In this document: in pieces, positions 12,950 to 27,900 of the stretch
How the letters are laid out: the number at the start of each line of letters is the position of its first letter
How positions within the stretch are numbered: position 1 is the stretch's first letter
Position numbers and translations under genes: made by a program
Assembly (NCBI GenBank): GCA_003864495.1
Contig: ML133486.1
Coordinates: forward strand, 892,059 to 956,058
DNA from: Nemopilema nomurai
Taxonomy: Eukaryota; Cnidaria; Scyphozoa; Rhizostomeae; Rhizostomatidae
Direction of reading: 5' to 3'
Length of the DNA stretch: 64,000 nt
Notes under the pieces: generated by a model
What the model saw: the letters and a program-made list of their open reading frames with translations, nothing else
What the model was told of the DNA's origin: nothing
Database searches by the model: none

Positions 12950-15900
12950 CTGCAATGGTATTAGAAATTCTGCATAACTTCGACAAATCAATCACATTGC
13001 GAGGCAAAACGAAAAGATTCAATACAATTATCCTTAACCAACAGCAGCGAAAAAAGTGGAAATAAAAAAGGTAGCAATGTTCATCCTTTTTATACAAAAA
13101 TTTCCCAAGTAAGATTGTTTATTTTAGAATACTGAACAATTTATTTCAGTTTCTAATGTAAAAGGTAAGGGAGTATGAGTAAATGGTATTTGGATTTACT
13201 CTCCACCTTAGCAGGCAGCAGTAAAAGACAGCATCAATATCACTCATATCTCTAATCCATCATATTCACACGTATTCTCTTTCACTCTAATGGGCATTCC
13301 CTGGTGTTTCCCCTTTCTCACATTGGTTGATTGGACGGCGACCGAACAGAAGCTGCTTGGTTTCATAGCCTATGCAGGGCCAACGGCGTCTTACATTGAG
13401 GACCGTGGATTTAATGGCATGCAACAAAGAACTCGATAGTATTTCTTCTTTAGAAGGTGCAATCAAAGCATTTGTAAAAATCTTACCTGCCTAGATGGAA
13501 AAGCCTAGAAGCAATAAGTGCCATACCTAACATTCCAAAATTTAGAAATTGATTACTTTGAAATCATTAGATTTAGAGTTCTTTGTTGAGCCTATTGCAC
13601 AATGCACAAATAAGGCTTTGTAAATTAAGTTCAAGTACATTGAGTGCTTGCCCCTGGGAACGATGCGGTTGCAAAGCAGAACCTTCTCTAAAGACGGAAC
13701 ATTCTTTCTCTAAAGACGGAACATTCTTAATAGGGGAACATTTTTGTTCTAAAATCAGAAAATGATTGGCAGCGGAACATTGTTTCTCTTACTACGCAGC
13801 CATGTTTGTTTTTGATGAGCCATATAGAAGAGTAAGCTTTATCTCAAAATTAAAGGTGAGTATGAGAAACTCGACTTGAAGACATGTCAACATCAGACAA
13901 CGCTGAAAGTAAGCTCATCAACGAAATACTGTACTACAAACAACATTGCCTTTGTACTTACATAGGGCGCAGTCATTTCGAATACGTAATTATTCTTCAG
14001 CAAATATAAACGCTGGTCTCCCTGCTTGATGCTCTCCATCAACAATGAAAACACGGCCTCGCTCGTGTGCAGTGGACGTTCTAGATTGAACAAAAATGCA
14101 TTGTTGGTAATTTGAGTTCGATCCCCGCAAGACTAACGATGTGTGATATTAAGGGTAAAAATTAAAAAAAAATATGTAGGTAAGCTGCATTTGGCAATCT
14201 GTCTTCATAACACTTCACTTCGCCATACAAACGAAGAGGGGGGAAGAGGAGGGGGAGATTCAAATTTGGAAGGTTTGGAGGGATAAAGAAATGATATTGG
14301 AGGGAAAGAGGAAACAAAACTCGCAGATTCAATTACAGGCTGGTTTAAAACGAAAGCATATCATTCATTATAAATTAGACATTAAGTGTAATAAAAATCT
14401 CAGTTTGTTGAAATTCATATGAAACAGTTTTAAGGAAGGCGAGATTTTTAAAGCGATTTGCTATGATTATGAGACATACCTAAGCCAGAACCTTTTATTT
14501 CTTGGAATAGCGACCAGTTTGCATCGGGCGGTAGAGATTTCAGTTTGACAATATACAAGCAAATTTCGCTGGCAGTCATCTTTTTGTTCACCTACAAGCA
14601 GAGAGGTCATCCGAGATAAGAAAGTCAGAGTGGCATTAGAGCAAGAGCGGAGGTCAAGGCAGAAACAATTAATGATACAGTCTAGGAACATGATACACAA
14701 AATAAACACGAAAACATTGGTCGCACAACAATCATGACAAGCAACAGCAGCAACAAAGATCAGAGCGACACAAATAGCATCAATCGCTTTGAAAGTTGCT
14801 GCCAAAAACCGTTTAACGCTGATGGCAGTAACGGTCGTGTTAACTCACCTTCACCATACAAGGATCTGGGCAACCTTGTATCGACACAGAAATTTGCATT
14901 TCGTCGATCTTGAACCCCTTAGAAACAAACGGAGTCAAAATCATGGATATATCAAATATCATATCAAATACATCAAAGTTTATATAAAAAAAATTAAAAA
15001 TGATCTTGGTAGTTCCGCTTTCTACAGATAGTATGGATAGATTATTGAAGTTTTTGAGTGAAATCATAAAGTGTTTAAGAATCAAGCAAGGCTCGAAACA
15101 TTCTTTTATAAGATTTAACATTTTTACAGCACATTAACAGTTAAATTCTAAGATTAAGCATCAAGTTAGGCTCCATTCTCGATCGACAGGCAAACCTTGG
15201 CAGGCTTTACCCTTAAGTGGAAATTCCTGCTAAATTGATTTTCAAGTAGACTGCTAATCGGTCATACAAAATATGTTCCAGTTTTCACAGCCCATCTTTG
15301 GAAATTTAATGACGGGAGGGGAAAACTGCCATGTAATGATGTGTTGGCAAATCTGACAACGGCTATATTCAGTTCTTCTTTGAAGAAACTTTGTGCACAC
15401 AAATATGATAAGCTGTGACATTTTGCATCTTGGTGTGCTAAGCTGCACTTTTCTCAATTTCCTTGAGCTTAGCTGCATTCGCCTCCAGTTGAGTTAGGCA
15501 CTTTCTTGCACCTTGCTGAGTAAACCTGGCAATCCTTTTCCGCGCACTTTAGCATTTTTCACAGTAACAAAAAAATCTTCTACCAAAACACATCTAAACG
15601 TAAAACCTGGCTCAAAAGAAATCAATAATGAAATCACTTGCCTTTAGAAATAAAAGAGACATGGCGCAGAAGGAAAATGCTGATGACAAACCTCAGACAT
15701 TCGATCTTTTAGCTTCATAGCATCGCCCATGATCCTCATGGCATTTTCAATTTGCTATTGAAAGTAATAAAGTAATAAGAAAGCACAAAGGTTCGCGTAG
15801 TTACAAAATAATCTCTTTCGGATGCAGTGCTATGCCCCACACGAAACCCGAGCACTCGCTCCCAAGCACAATCATCAGTATAACAGTGCAACACAGACAT

Positions 15901-18900
15901 CTTAAATGTCAGAAGTCAAAACCTACACTTCTTTCATGCATGCAAATTTGTATAACCGAATCCACTGAATTAACACTTGGCATGGTCGCAAGAAAAATCA
16001 CGTTTTTACTTGATACAACCAAGTTTCTAGGTCTCGCGTGAACAGAACGCGTAGGTGAACTATTTTGGAAGCGGTCTCATGGTCTAAATGTCATTCATTA
16101 AATCTCAATAGTGGCAAAATTATCTAAACATGCTCACCTTTTTTCTGTTTTCTTCTTCCGACGGGTCTATCTGTTAAAGGAGAGAAGCAATGGCAAAATA
16201 AAATTGCATCAACCGAAACTTCAATTACGTTCTTGCATGATCATTCACTTTAGGGGTATTCAGAAAGAAGGCACTTGTGGTTTGCAATCACTTGGTCATA
16301 AAAAGTGTGAAACATCGAATAGCTTGAAATAGTCAGTAACTCTGTCAAGGAAAGTACTCGGCCTTAATCGTTTCTGACAGGCAACTCATTTCTTAGTATG
16401 TTAACTGAAATGCCAAGTCACATGGTGTCTTTAACATCCATCCATGATGCTCATCCGAATACTCACGTCAAAAAGGTAAGTGTAGTAGGTCAGTATGTCA
16501 TCGAGAACAGCATACTCGCGACTCAAGATCACTTCATTGGTCGTTTTTCCCTGGAGAGAGAACGGAATTCAAGAAGTCAATCACTCTTGCAGATGGACAG
16601 GGCTAGAGGAATAATATACACCACTTGATAGCTGGCATCTGTTTTAGAAGTAATATTCACAGCAGCTGTACACGATCGATGTGCTAAGGACGAAATAGCA
16701 GATGTTAACATAGCAACCATTTTTGATTTGATATGTTACAAAAAAGTGTTACCACTCCAGTAAGTGACAATGAATGCTCACCTGATTCAAAATTATTGGT
16801 GCAAAAACACGATTTACATTCTCTTTTGTCATCAAGTTCTTTTCGCGATGCCTTATAATTCTGCACAGGAATAAAGAGTGAAAATCGCATTAGAGCTTTA
16901 TTAATAAAATTATATCGAAGCTGTTTCTGTTTTGAATAATTAGCTGGCTATTCCTTGGTAAACTTTGATAACCATTTGCGAATTAAGGGAATGCAATGTA
17001 ACTAAATCTTAACAAAATAAAATAATGTCCGAAACTTACCAATAATTTAGCGTAGACAATTTAGCTATTGCCATTATGTGATTACATTATTTTCGCATTT
17101 AGTTATTTAGGACAGAGGATACAAAAATGCAGGGTATTAATTTGTTTCTTGTTGTAAAACCGTGAATTGGAAATATATTCCGTAACATTAATCCACTGGC
17201 AATCAGTAAGCTAATCAAGTGGCCTTTCAAGTGGCTAATAAAGTGGCCTTTCAAGTTGCTAATCACTTGGTCGATCAAGTGGCTATTCTAGTGGCCTTTC
17301 AAGTGGCTAATAAAGCGGCCGATCAAGTGGCTAATCAAGGGGCCAATCAAGAAATGCACACCGCCACCTACCCGTCCAGATGCGTGATGAGGCACCTCAA
17401 AGTGGCTGCATTTATTTCCGGCAATTCCTTTATTATTTGGTAGAGAGTGGTGAGCCGCTCATCGTGGTCAGTGTTCACTGCAAATTGAGCGATCTCAATT
17501 CATTTCTTTCATAAATTCCGAACAATTTCAGACAAAAACAAAGAGACATCAAGCAGGCTACCGTACCAGGGCCGCATTTACCACTGCCGGGGCCCTGGGC
17601 TCAACGTTGATGGGGCCCCCTAAAATATCCCAAAGTTGTTTGTGTCATGCTACTTCATTCATCAACAGCACTTTGTATAGGCTTAAGAAAATTTTGCTTC
17701 GGGCTCCCTAGAATAAAAAACCTTAAGGGCCCCTGGGGCGAGGCCCAGTAGGCCCATGGGAAATGCACAACTGTACCGTACCCTGGATCACACAATGTTT
17801 ATGTTTAAAGAAAATTCGAAATTTTTTGATATACTTGGCGACGAATGGAGAAAGTCTTCCTCCGACAGCTCTCAGTCGACGGAAGAATTCCAAAAGCTTT
17901 ACCTGAATTTTTTATTAACCTCTCATACATCATATTTGTCGTTAGCGGCTCCAGAAGGCCCTCCCTGAGGTAGAGCTTAAGAATCCCGCAGATGTCATGC
18001 ACGAAGGGGTATTCGTCCAGAGTCAAGCGTACGGCTGCTGCATCTGAAAAGCCACCAAAATCAAAGTGATAAACAGATAACAGATAGTCAATCAATTCCC
18101 AACTTTTAAGGTAAAACGCCTGTGAAGCAGACGCGATTTTGGTAGCAGAGAGGAAAACACAATCATCAGAACCCTCATGGCAACGTAACATTTTCAGGCA
18201 TTTCAATTGATTGGGTTTTTGTGAAATCGCTCTACAGGGGTTACTAATTATAAAGTATGGCTAAAACTTTTACTGACATTTTGTTAAGGCAGAGATTTGA
18301 CTAGTACAATAAAATCGCAAAATTTTCAAACCTTGATTGAAGATTTGCTTAATCGATCTGATGGTACTCTGGGAGCCATTTTTACGATAAACACCCTCCT
18401 CTTCCAAAGCTACCAAAAAATAAAAGGGAAAGCTTGTGTATATCACAAAAAATGTGCAAATTTACACAATAAGATTTGAAATATTACTCTGATGTTAAAG
18501 AAAAGATAATGAGTTACTCAAGCTAGGGACAAAGCAAGGTATAAAGGTGACTTTGGCAATGAAAAAATAACAAGAGGAGAAATTATCCAAAAGTGATTTC
18601 AAAAAGCATCAAAAACGGCAAAAAGGTATCTGAAGGGTAGCACGTAGTCTTAAAAAATAAACGTTATCGTGAATTCGGTTAAAATAGTAGCCATAACTGC
18701 CCCCCTAAATTCCAATATAAGAATGAGCGAAAAAACAACAAAACGGTCCAATATGGTTCGTCCTTGACAAGTTCAGCGAAGTCCATAAAACTTCCGTGCT
18801 ACAAGTTGCTGTTATGTAATCAAACTTTTTTGCATTCTACAAGCCATTGCTACAATTAAACGCAAAGCAGAATGGGTACCGTAATAATTCACGTAGTCGA

Positions 18901-21900
18901 TGCACTTGGCTACAAGATGGGGAACCTTCTTTCCGTTCAACTCTTGATTCTCTATCGCAACCCCAAATACCTCAAATGAAAAGAACAAGAGTTTGAAAAC
19001 CTGACAGAAACTGTTGAGAAATGCACTGTTCGCAATGCAGTGGCTGACTATCATATTGTGGGGCAAGTGGCATGGCGGGTCACCTCAACGCCGGCCCCTT
19101 TCTCCCCTAGCATGCTTCAGATAGCGGTTGAGCCTATATCCCGCTTTCATGTTCCTGTGGTTGGCTCCTATACATATATCCTATACACGGTAATTACGCG
19201 GCGTAACCACTCATCTACTAGGACACGACAATTACGTGCATGGAAAGAAATAGACGAATCAATGCAAACGTACACGATGCGGAATATATGATGCGAGGCG
19301 GAACAGCAAGTAGCATAGGACCCCTCTTGACAAACACATCTCAATGCGAATGAAGTCTTCCCCCTTAAGCACCCTTTTTCACTACTTTGATGGGTTGAAC
19401 AACGTTACAAATGTCCAACAAAGTACCTGCTTATTCTTTATAGCCCAGTACCAAGACTTGGCATCACTGACCGTCCTTCCTTTCAGATAAAACGTCCTAA
19501 TAAGGAAACATAAAAATCTATTATCATATGTTCGTAAATATATTCATAAGATTTCACGACTAATGCTCCTTATATCTAGGCCACTTGTCCTGTTCTTTGG
19601 CTCGCTAATCAATTCTCTTTCCTTTTTTTGAACGCATTAAGCCCTTATCATACATACATTTCCACACCAGAATCTAAAGCAATTCTTTTTAAAATCAACA
19701 AATTTGAAAGAGCCTCTTTCTTTAAAAAAGCAGCTAGCTTATCAAAGTTCCTATAATACGACAAGATAACAACAAACTCTAGCTCCATTCAGTAAAATGT
19801 ATAAACTAATTTTTAATTATCATCTTTCTACATGTTAAGAAAGAGAACAATATATTTCAAATAACAAAACTTATACCGAGGCAAAATGTATTTTTTCAGT
19901 TTCCCCAACTTCATGCCAACAGATGTTAACTATTCATAATCTCTATTTCCTTTTGTCAGCTATTAACGCAGAGAGCATCTCTTTGAAACAATCTCTAATA
20001 CTTTGTGAGTGTAATTTACGCGTTGATATTTACAGAAAAATACATCTTACTCAGGGAGATTGAAGTAATTCCTTTGGATTAAGAAAATGATTAGGATCGT
20101 GGTACCTATGTCACAAAGTTTCACAAATAATCGATGGTATGTGTCAATAACTTTAGAAGATAGAAGGCAACAAGCATTTTCAAATTATGAAACTTGGCTG
20201 CGTGCCTTGAGGCATCGTAGTTGTGTGGATTGTGTAGCTAGAAACATGTCACCTATTGCTGGACAATGTTAGAACAGAAGAGACGACAGACCTGTTAGAC
20301 AGCACGACATTTATTGTCTTGGGGTCATCATCATTCACTCCTAGCTGAACATCCACCATTTCCCTGAGGTCAATCAGATCTCTATCTTTCTGAACAAGAG
20401 TAAAGAATAAAACTAATTAACCACACAAAGGGTGCTATTAATTCCGTTTATCATGCAAAAAACGAAGATTATAATTTAAAAATCAATGGCTTCTGTCCTA
20501 GTTCTTTGCTTACGCAAACTACGAAAATCCTATTCGTTCTGCATACCCCTTAGCTTCTTTCACACCCCTTATTATAATGGTCGGGAGCTTCTTCTAGTCA
20601 CGCCGCTAATGATTGCCAACACAAATGAATCAAGTATGCATTTGACATCAAATTTAACTGGTGCACCAAAACGAAAAATAAAGTCAAATAACAAACAAAT
20701 AGGGGAATGAGTTCTTGAAAATTTTTACTACTTACATCTCTTTGATAAAATAGGCTTCGTTTTTGAAGATAAAATATTCTCTCTCTCCATGGCTAAAATA
20801 AAATTGCATCAGCAAATGGAGAGGAATAATATTTAAACAAACACCTTCTTCAACATGAGTCTTTCCTCAACAAGTTAAATAATCAAAGCTTATAATAAAT
20901 ATGGTTCATTGAAACCGAGGTCTAGAAACGCATGGTTAGCCACCTATGGACCACTTAGAGGCTACCCTGAATGAATGAATGAATGAATGAATGAATGAAT
21001 GAATGAATGAAAGGATAAATAAATATATAGTTAGAGTCTTCTCTGAACTGAGAAAAACGGCTATACCTCAGTGTTTTTCGGTCCCCTTTTGAGGAGAATA
21101 CCCTCTTTTTCCCACGTGGGCAGGGGTGGTGCTTTCGTTAGACTTGCTTCCTCGTTTGCCTTCTGTATCCGTTCCTATTGTGAATAGAAAATAAGTGCAA
21201 GGCAATGCAGGATTTGCGAGTTCGAGTTTCACGCAAGAAAGAAAGGCTGTTCTTTAGCAAACTATGCAACAATTGACCCAGCATTTTTAACAACTTACCA
21301 AGTATAAAAATACATGGCTAGCAAAAGACAAAAACTACGTTTGGGAATTAATGTAATATTCAGAACGTTCATTGCACATAATGCGATGTTATTTCCATAG
21401 AAAAATTAAATCCTGTACATTTGTTTTCTGATGCAAAAGGGTAGTGCAACTTCTCCCTGGTGGTGTCTTTTTGGATCAATAAACTAAATGATACTTGCCC
21501 CCTTTCAAAAATTAAAAGATTTGTGCCCAATTGCAAAAACTGAATGACTTTTGCACCCCTTATAAAAACCGTGTGACACTAGCTATTTCGCAAAAACTAA
21601 ATGTTTGCCTCTTGAAAACCTTGAAATACCAGATTAAAGAAAGAACTGCAGCTTTTTTTATCGTGAAGTTTGGCCTTGAGACGACAGTCAAAACCACCAG
21701 TAAAGAGGTCAGGCTCCTTTCCCAAATAAATCCATGCCTCTGTTACAGTCGCTATTTGCCGTCAAAGGTTCTAAGCGGCCTTATCACAAAATGGTAACGA
21801 AAGGAAACTGCGTGCGCAACTTACCGCTTCCTCTCTCTCCTCTTTCTCCCGCTCTTCAATAGCTACAAGTCAAGTAAGAAAATCGAGCCTTAAAATGCAA

Positions 21901-24900
21901 CAAAACTAAGGCTGACTTCAAATAAGTTTGATTAAAAAACTAAAATATTGTTCATGAGTTTGAATCATAGCCCCGGTTGATGAAACTCTACTCTACTGAA
22001 AAAGGACTAGACGCTTTTGTTCGCAGTTTCAAATACCCTAGAGTATATTCTTATGCAAATTTGGCAAATACAATTGGTCAAGTTGCTGCGAAATATGTTA
22101 GGAAGCTCCCTCTCATTCTCTCTCTGATACTAAAGAGTCTGATTGACGCTGAAACAGGCAAATTCAATTAGACTTGCATTTTCACGATTCTCCAAAGGAA
22201 AGTACCCGATTGCAAAACCAATTCTGCTACTTTTGGTAATAAAGCATATGTTAACTATCCACTTCTTCTTTTCACTTAGTCGTTTTAGTCTCGAAAGAAG
22301 CTTATATCTGCCTTAGTTCAATTTGTATTGATTGCTGACTATGTAAGCAAAACACAGTGTACACGGACAATCACACGCTATACCATGGGATTACTCACTT
22401 AAGTTTCCGTTAAACTGGCGCAGAAGCTCCTAGAGACAAAAAGGTGAAAGTACATTAAGATTGCAGCCATGCCTAATAGCGGTGAAAATGGTACAAATTA
22501 AGGAAACAGCGGACTAGGAAATTGGTGGGTCTCTTCATATGGTGCTTTTGCAACATGGATACTCTCGACATAAAAGGCTTAGGATTTCTATCGCAATATA
22601 CTTGGAATATGAGAAAAATCTTGGAAAAATCTCGCATTTTATTTACAAGTTATGCAGGTATGAGGGATACGTTAAAGGGGCTGACTAAAGGTTAAAACTT
22701 CACAACAATAAATGCTGGATAGGTAGATGTGAAATGGGTCGAAGTAGAAAAAGACAAAGATACAATAGGAAAGATATTGAGTGATGCTTTTCCAATTGCA
22801 AATACAAGGTGCTTCTGAATGAGGCTTGATTAAAGAATTCTCACCATCTGAAGTTCTTGATTGGCAGCTGTTGCAAGCTCGTAGGCTAGGGAGGAGCAAG
22901 CATACTTGAGAAAGGTGACGTCAGAGAACCAAAACCACTACAAAATCTCATCAAAGCTATAGAGGCTTATTTTGCAACAGTAAACCTTTATCAAATCAAC
23001 CACCCGCTTACATAAAAATTAAATAGAATTACATTGGCTTTGACATTAAAAAAATGGGTTTGTTTCCTCGAGGGCCAACAATAAGAAATGATTCTCAGAG
23101 AAATAGTTCTATCTTTATTAAAAAGTATAATTGGAGTTTACGATTCGAGTTTATTAAGGAGAAGTCTCGTTGAGCAACAAGTGTCACAAATTTACAACGG
23201 AAAAATATAAAAACCTTTCATAAGTTTCATTGCTGGCAGACAAATACAAACTCGAGCTTGCCAAATGTCACTTAAAGTAAAAGATGTTTAAAAAATCATG
23301 CAACAGATGGAGTTGTGAAATATTTCAGACTTACGAGTTCTGCAATCTTCAGTCCCTTCCTCTACATAATAAATCTAAAAAACAATGTTCTATCTTTTAA
23401 ACCTAGCAAATACTGTATTTTCGCAACTTCACAATTAAGAAATGCAGTCTCAGTGCTTCAAAATCCAGCAGAGGGGACAGTTGTTTTCCCAACTTGAAAC
23501 CACCTTGAACATGTTTATGACTGATGATGCCTTTCCTGAGATATTCAAGTAGAAGAATCAAATCTAAATCACACTCACCGGTGCTCCGCAGAGGATGAGC
23601 TGAAGGGTCTGTAGAACATCTTCAGTAGCAACGTTTCTTCTCAATGCCTGCGTGGGATAATGGGACACTCAAAAGCTGCATATTTTGTGACGAGCAACTG
23701 ACTGCATATTTAAAAACAGGGCCAATGGGAACGATAGTAAATGGTCACACATTAACTGGCCCATGAAACTCGTCACCAAGTGGAACGTCTTGCCCGGGCA
23801 ATGCAGGACAGGGAATCATCGAGGAAGAGACAACAAGGTCCGGGCCATTCGCCCGACCTGATGATTATGATGATGCATTCTCACGGAGGTTATTTCATGA
23901 AGCTTCCAGGTAGGGTAGATTAGCTGGGAATGCCACTCAATTCCCAGGAGCCAGGAATAACCCGGTATAGAGGAATCAGAGCGCCCTCTAAAAACACACT
24001 GCGAACAGATGAAATACAAGACACTTTGAGCATTCCGCTTTTTCTAGCTATTGCAAAGTTTTGCACCGCAAAGCACTTGTTCACACTTTGAACAATCAAA
24101 AATATATTTGGTAAGAAGACTTGCCATGCCAAGGTTGTCCTTTTGGCCATAATACTGGGATAAATTTATGTAGCGTCTCTCCTTGTACTTGGAGAAAATA
24201 AAATCTTCACGATTTTCACTAAAACGAAAAAGATCTCCGTTCAAAAGGGCTATCACACTCTTATAAGGTTTCAACATATTAGCCACGGTTGAGAGGAAAA
24301 CTTAAGATTGTAAGCAACTAATAAAGCATCAAAATCAAAATTTCAATATTATTGTTTCTTCTGCATGACGTAACAGCATGTCAAAGAAAGACGATGACGT
24401 CATATTCACATTGGAATTCGATATCGCAAGTATTTGCCTGTTTATCCGTAGCTTGTGAGTAGAGTAGATGCCCTTAAATTTTCCATGACTACCAAAAAAC
24501 ACTACACCATTATGCCAAATTAAATGCGCTATATTGAGGCGAGTTCTACCTCGAAGCGTCAGGCATTATTTTATCATCTTCTGGCATCTTCTTTTCCCAG
24601 AAACTGTTTGCCCTCTGGTTCCCAACTGTTTTCATTAACTACAAAAACATATAGATTCAACAACGTGTTATCAGCCTAGGCATAGTTATAAGCATAAGTA
24701 AAATCACAAATTGTCTATATGCGCATTTCATGTTTACTTAAAAGTAAGTTCAGATACAATAGGGATTCTGGTCAAAAAAGCATTCGGCCGCAGCCAATGA
24801 CGTCAATGGTACGCATGTATCCTCCACAGTGTCCTCTATCAGATTCTATCGTGCTGCCTCATTCACGCAGCGTCATTTCTGTACATGTTTTTAGATTAAG

Positions 24901-27900
24901 CGCTCCTATTCAGAATACAAGAGCAATATCCAATAACTGTATTTAACACGTCGATGGATTACCTGCTTTAGAGATGTACTCCATACTTTGACATCCATTA
25001 GAATCGATCTGGCTTTCGAAATCTGGGCTCCAAGTTTTCGGTGGAACCCTGTAATTCGCGGGTGAAAATGAGAAACCTCACATTTTATGTGTAATTAATA
25101 AGAGCAAAAATTCTTCTATCAATAAATCAGCATGAAAAATGGATGGGTATTGAATACGAGCAAAAAACATTCCTATTAATAAATCAATATGAGCCACCAT
25201 CGGTATGCATGATACCCAGCAAAAAGTGCTATGGAAACATATGTGAGGCCTCTGGGCGAGATCTGCAATAAAGTGACGGAACGATTTGCATTAAACAGAT
25301 AATCGACACTCACCGATACATTGATCGCATACAATAACCAAGAGATTCACAGATGCCCATACCGGATCTTTGGGGGAAAATAATTGTGATGACTGATGAT
25401 TTCGACATTAAGTCAATTAACGAGACAAATCAAAAGATTCATTAGAGAGCATCTGATAATCTTCCCCTAGAGTTTTTTGGCAAATTAATAACTATTATAT
25501 GTACCGAAATGCATATTTGCTTGCTTAAATAATTGATTCATCAGATCAATGCTTATAACGAAACCAAATAATATCTGTCAACTTTATGTGAATAGTATAG
25601 AGTCAACGAAGCAGCTAGCTGGAACTGCTGCTATAAGCAGTGTTTTCGCTAAAAGCTGGAACCACCAACTTACTTCGCTTGCCGCAGTCTGCGCAGTGCT
25701 TGTTGCTGGGGTTTTCTTGAATTTCATGCAGAACCTGAAAATCGACGACAGATTAAAGATGCAGCCTCAAATCGATTGATTTTACATACATCACAGAAGA
25801 AATTCCTTCCCGCAATATGAATCACTTCAGTGGGATTTCACAAGTGGCACATCAATACCTTAAAAGATCAAACAACAGTTTAGTTAATAGTAAAGAAATA
25901 TCATACTCCTAAAGAAATATTCAATGTTATTTTGACAGGGCTGTTTCACCACTCCTGCAAGTAATGCGATATATTGCTTCCCGTAAAAGTCCTTTTCAGC
26001 AATGTTCTGTAGAAGCGTCATCCTTTCCTAACAGCGACACAACGACTACTGGGGTATCACAACACTAATTAGAGCACAGAATATCAAGAAAACATACTCC
26101 AGGCTCCTAACTCTTTTACCAGGTGCAAGAATATAAACCGACAGAGCCATGTTTCAAATGAAATGCGTTTACGTGTTTAGGCCCTGGTGTCTCGAAAACT
26201 CTGCCGGCGCATGACAAAACCTCAAACAGCTTAATGCCTAGGCCCAGGCCCCACCTAGAGACACTCGTCAAACAGCATTGGCAAAAAACACAACAGACAC
26301 TTTTGGCCGGGGGCTAGCAGACTTAGTAATCATTACTGGGCCAGTGTGTTTGTTGGCAAGAAAAAGACACTTTCAAACAAAGTCGATTGACTTGGTCATT
26401 ACGGTGTGCATTTCGATGCCTGTGAAAGAGCATTACCTTAGTATCACCAAGAGCCATTTGAATGCTCGTTTTAAATGCGGCTTCCCATTCTTGGTAGGAC
26501 TGTTCGTCTTTGGCCTCAAATCTAAAAGGAGCGTAAAGACGAGAAATCACCAACAGCCACTTAAGGCGCAGGCTTAGTTTCAAAACATTTTGCAGCATTG
26601 GCCTAGCATTGCTCAAATAAAACGACTGTGTCAGAAAGAAACAAATAAATCCCGCACTAACATGAAAAGGCAGGCGAAATAGGTAATATTAAAAGCTTCT
26701 GAAAGAAACTCAAGGGTAGGTAAGGAGGACCAGTTTTATAAAGCTCTGCGTTTCCAATGTTGCAAAATGGCTTGTGAGAAGATGTGTCCATTATCAAGCG
26801 TAGTATTGATATAGAATTCAATTATCAGATAACAATAAGCTATCGGTCAAATGGGCGGAAGGATCCACCTTTGTATCAAACGAAATGATACGGCGACGCT
26901 GCAGTAAAACGCCTTGGGAATACGTACACGAACTCCCGCTGCTGCGCAGTCATCATTGAGATCCGGAAACGAGACGCATCGGGCTTGATCGTGGATAAGG
27001 CCATGTTGAGGCAATTGATCGGTAGTCCTTGCTTATAATCCTGCAAAATGAACAAGAACGTTGTTCCTGTATCTCATGTTTAACTGACAAACAATATCAA
27101 TTGCACGGAAAATGCAAAACGCCAGTTAACAATCTCAGCCTCGGCGCGAAAATTTAAAACGACAGTCAATACTTAAATATGACGTAATGATAGTCACATA
27201 CGAAGAAAAGATTTATGTCCTATGGATTGCAACATTAATGCGGTCCTGAATAATAACACGTGTTCACTCGTAAGTTGTTTATATTCCCACCACTTAATGC
27301 ACATTAGCAGAAGTTTAAGTACAAAGAAGATACTTGAGTGCACTGATGTTTCATGCGGAAAACCTTGGTAACTTCAACAATCGTTTTCCGATGCAAACCA
27401 TGCAATTCTAGCACACTATTCAATTAAAGTCATCGGCAATCAGAAAACGATGTCAATTTAAAAACCCTTGAGCTTTCTCGAGTTATCTAGATTTAACAAC
27501 CATCTGACTCCTAAAAGCCTATTCTAGCGATCTTTGATGACCTAACTGAGATGAAATACAGACCTTGTTAAAACTTCAAGGGTTGACCCAATTTTATTTA
27601 GTAAACGGAAGGTGTCCTGTGGAAAAATGCAGACCAGAAACACGGATGGCAAATGCAAACAGGGTTAAAAATATGATTTACCTCATAACTCTGATAATAA
27701 GCTATCTTTCCATCCTTAATTGCAATGTACCTTAGAAAATACAACATTATTTCGAAAATGAAAATGACAATACTCAACAGAATACGCCCACAACACAAAG
27801 ACAAAAATAAGATGCACTTGATACTTTGGAGGAAACTAATAATAATCAATAAAGAATGTACAGATAGAAGCAAAATACTTCTAGACTAGAAATGTCTATG

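Noticed and set aside
14101..14135. tRNA-like GTTCGATCCC box-B motif
   Set aside because: No matching box A, acceptor stem or anticodon arm can be folded around it.
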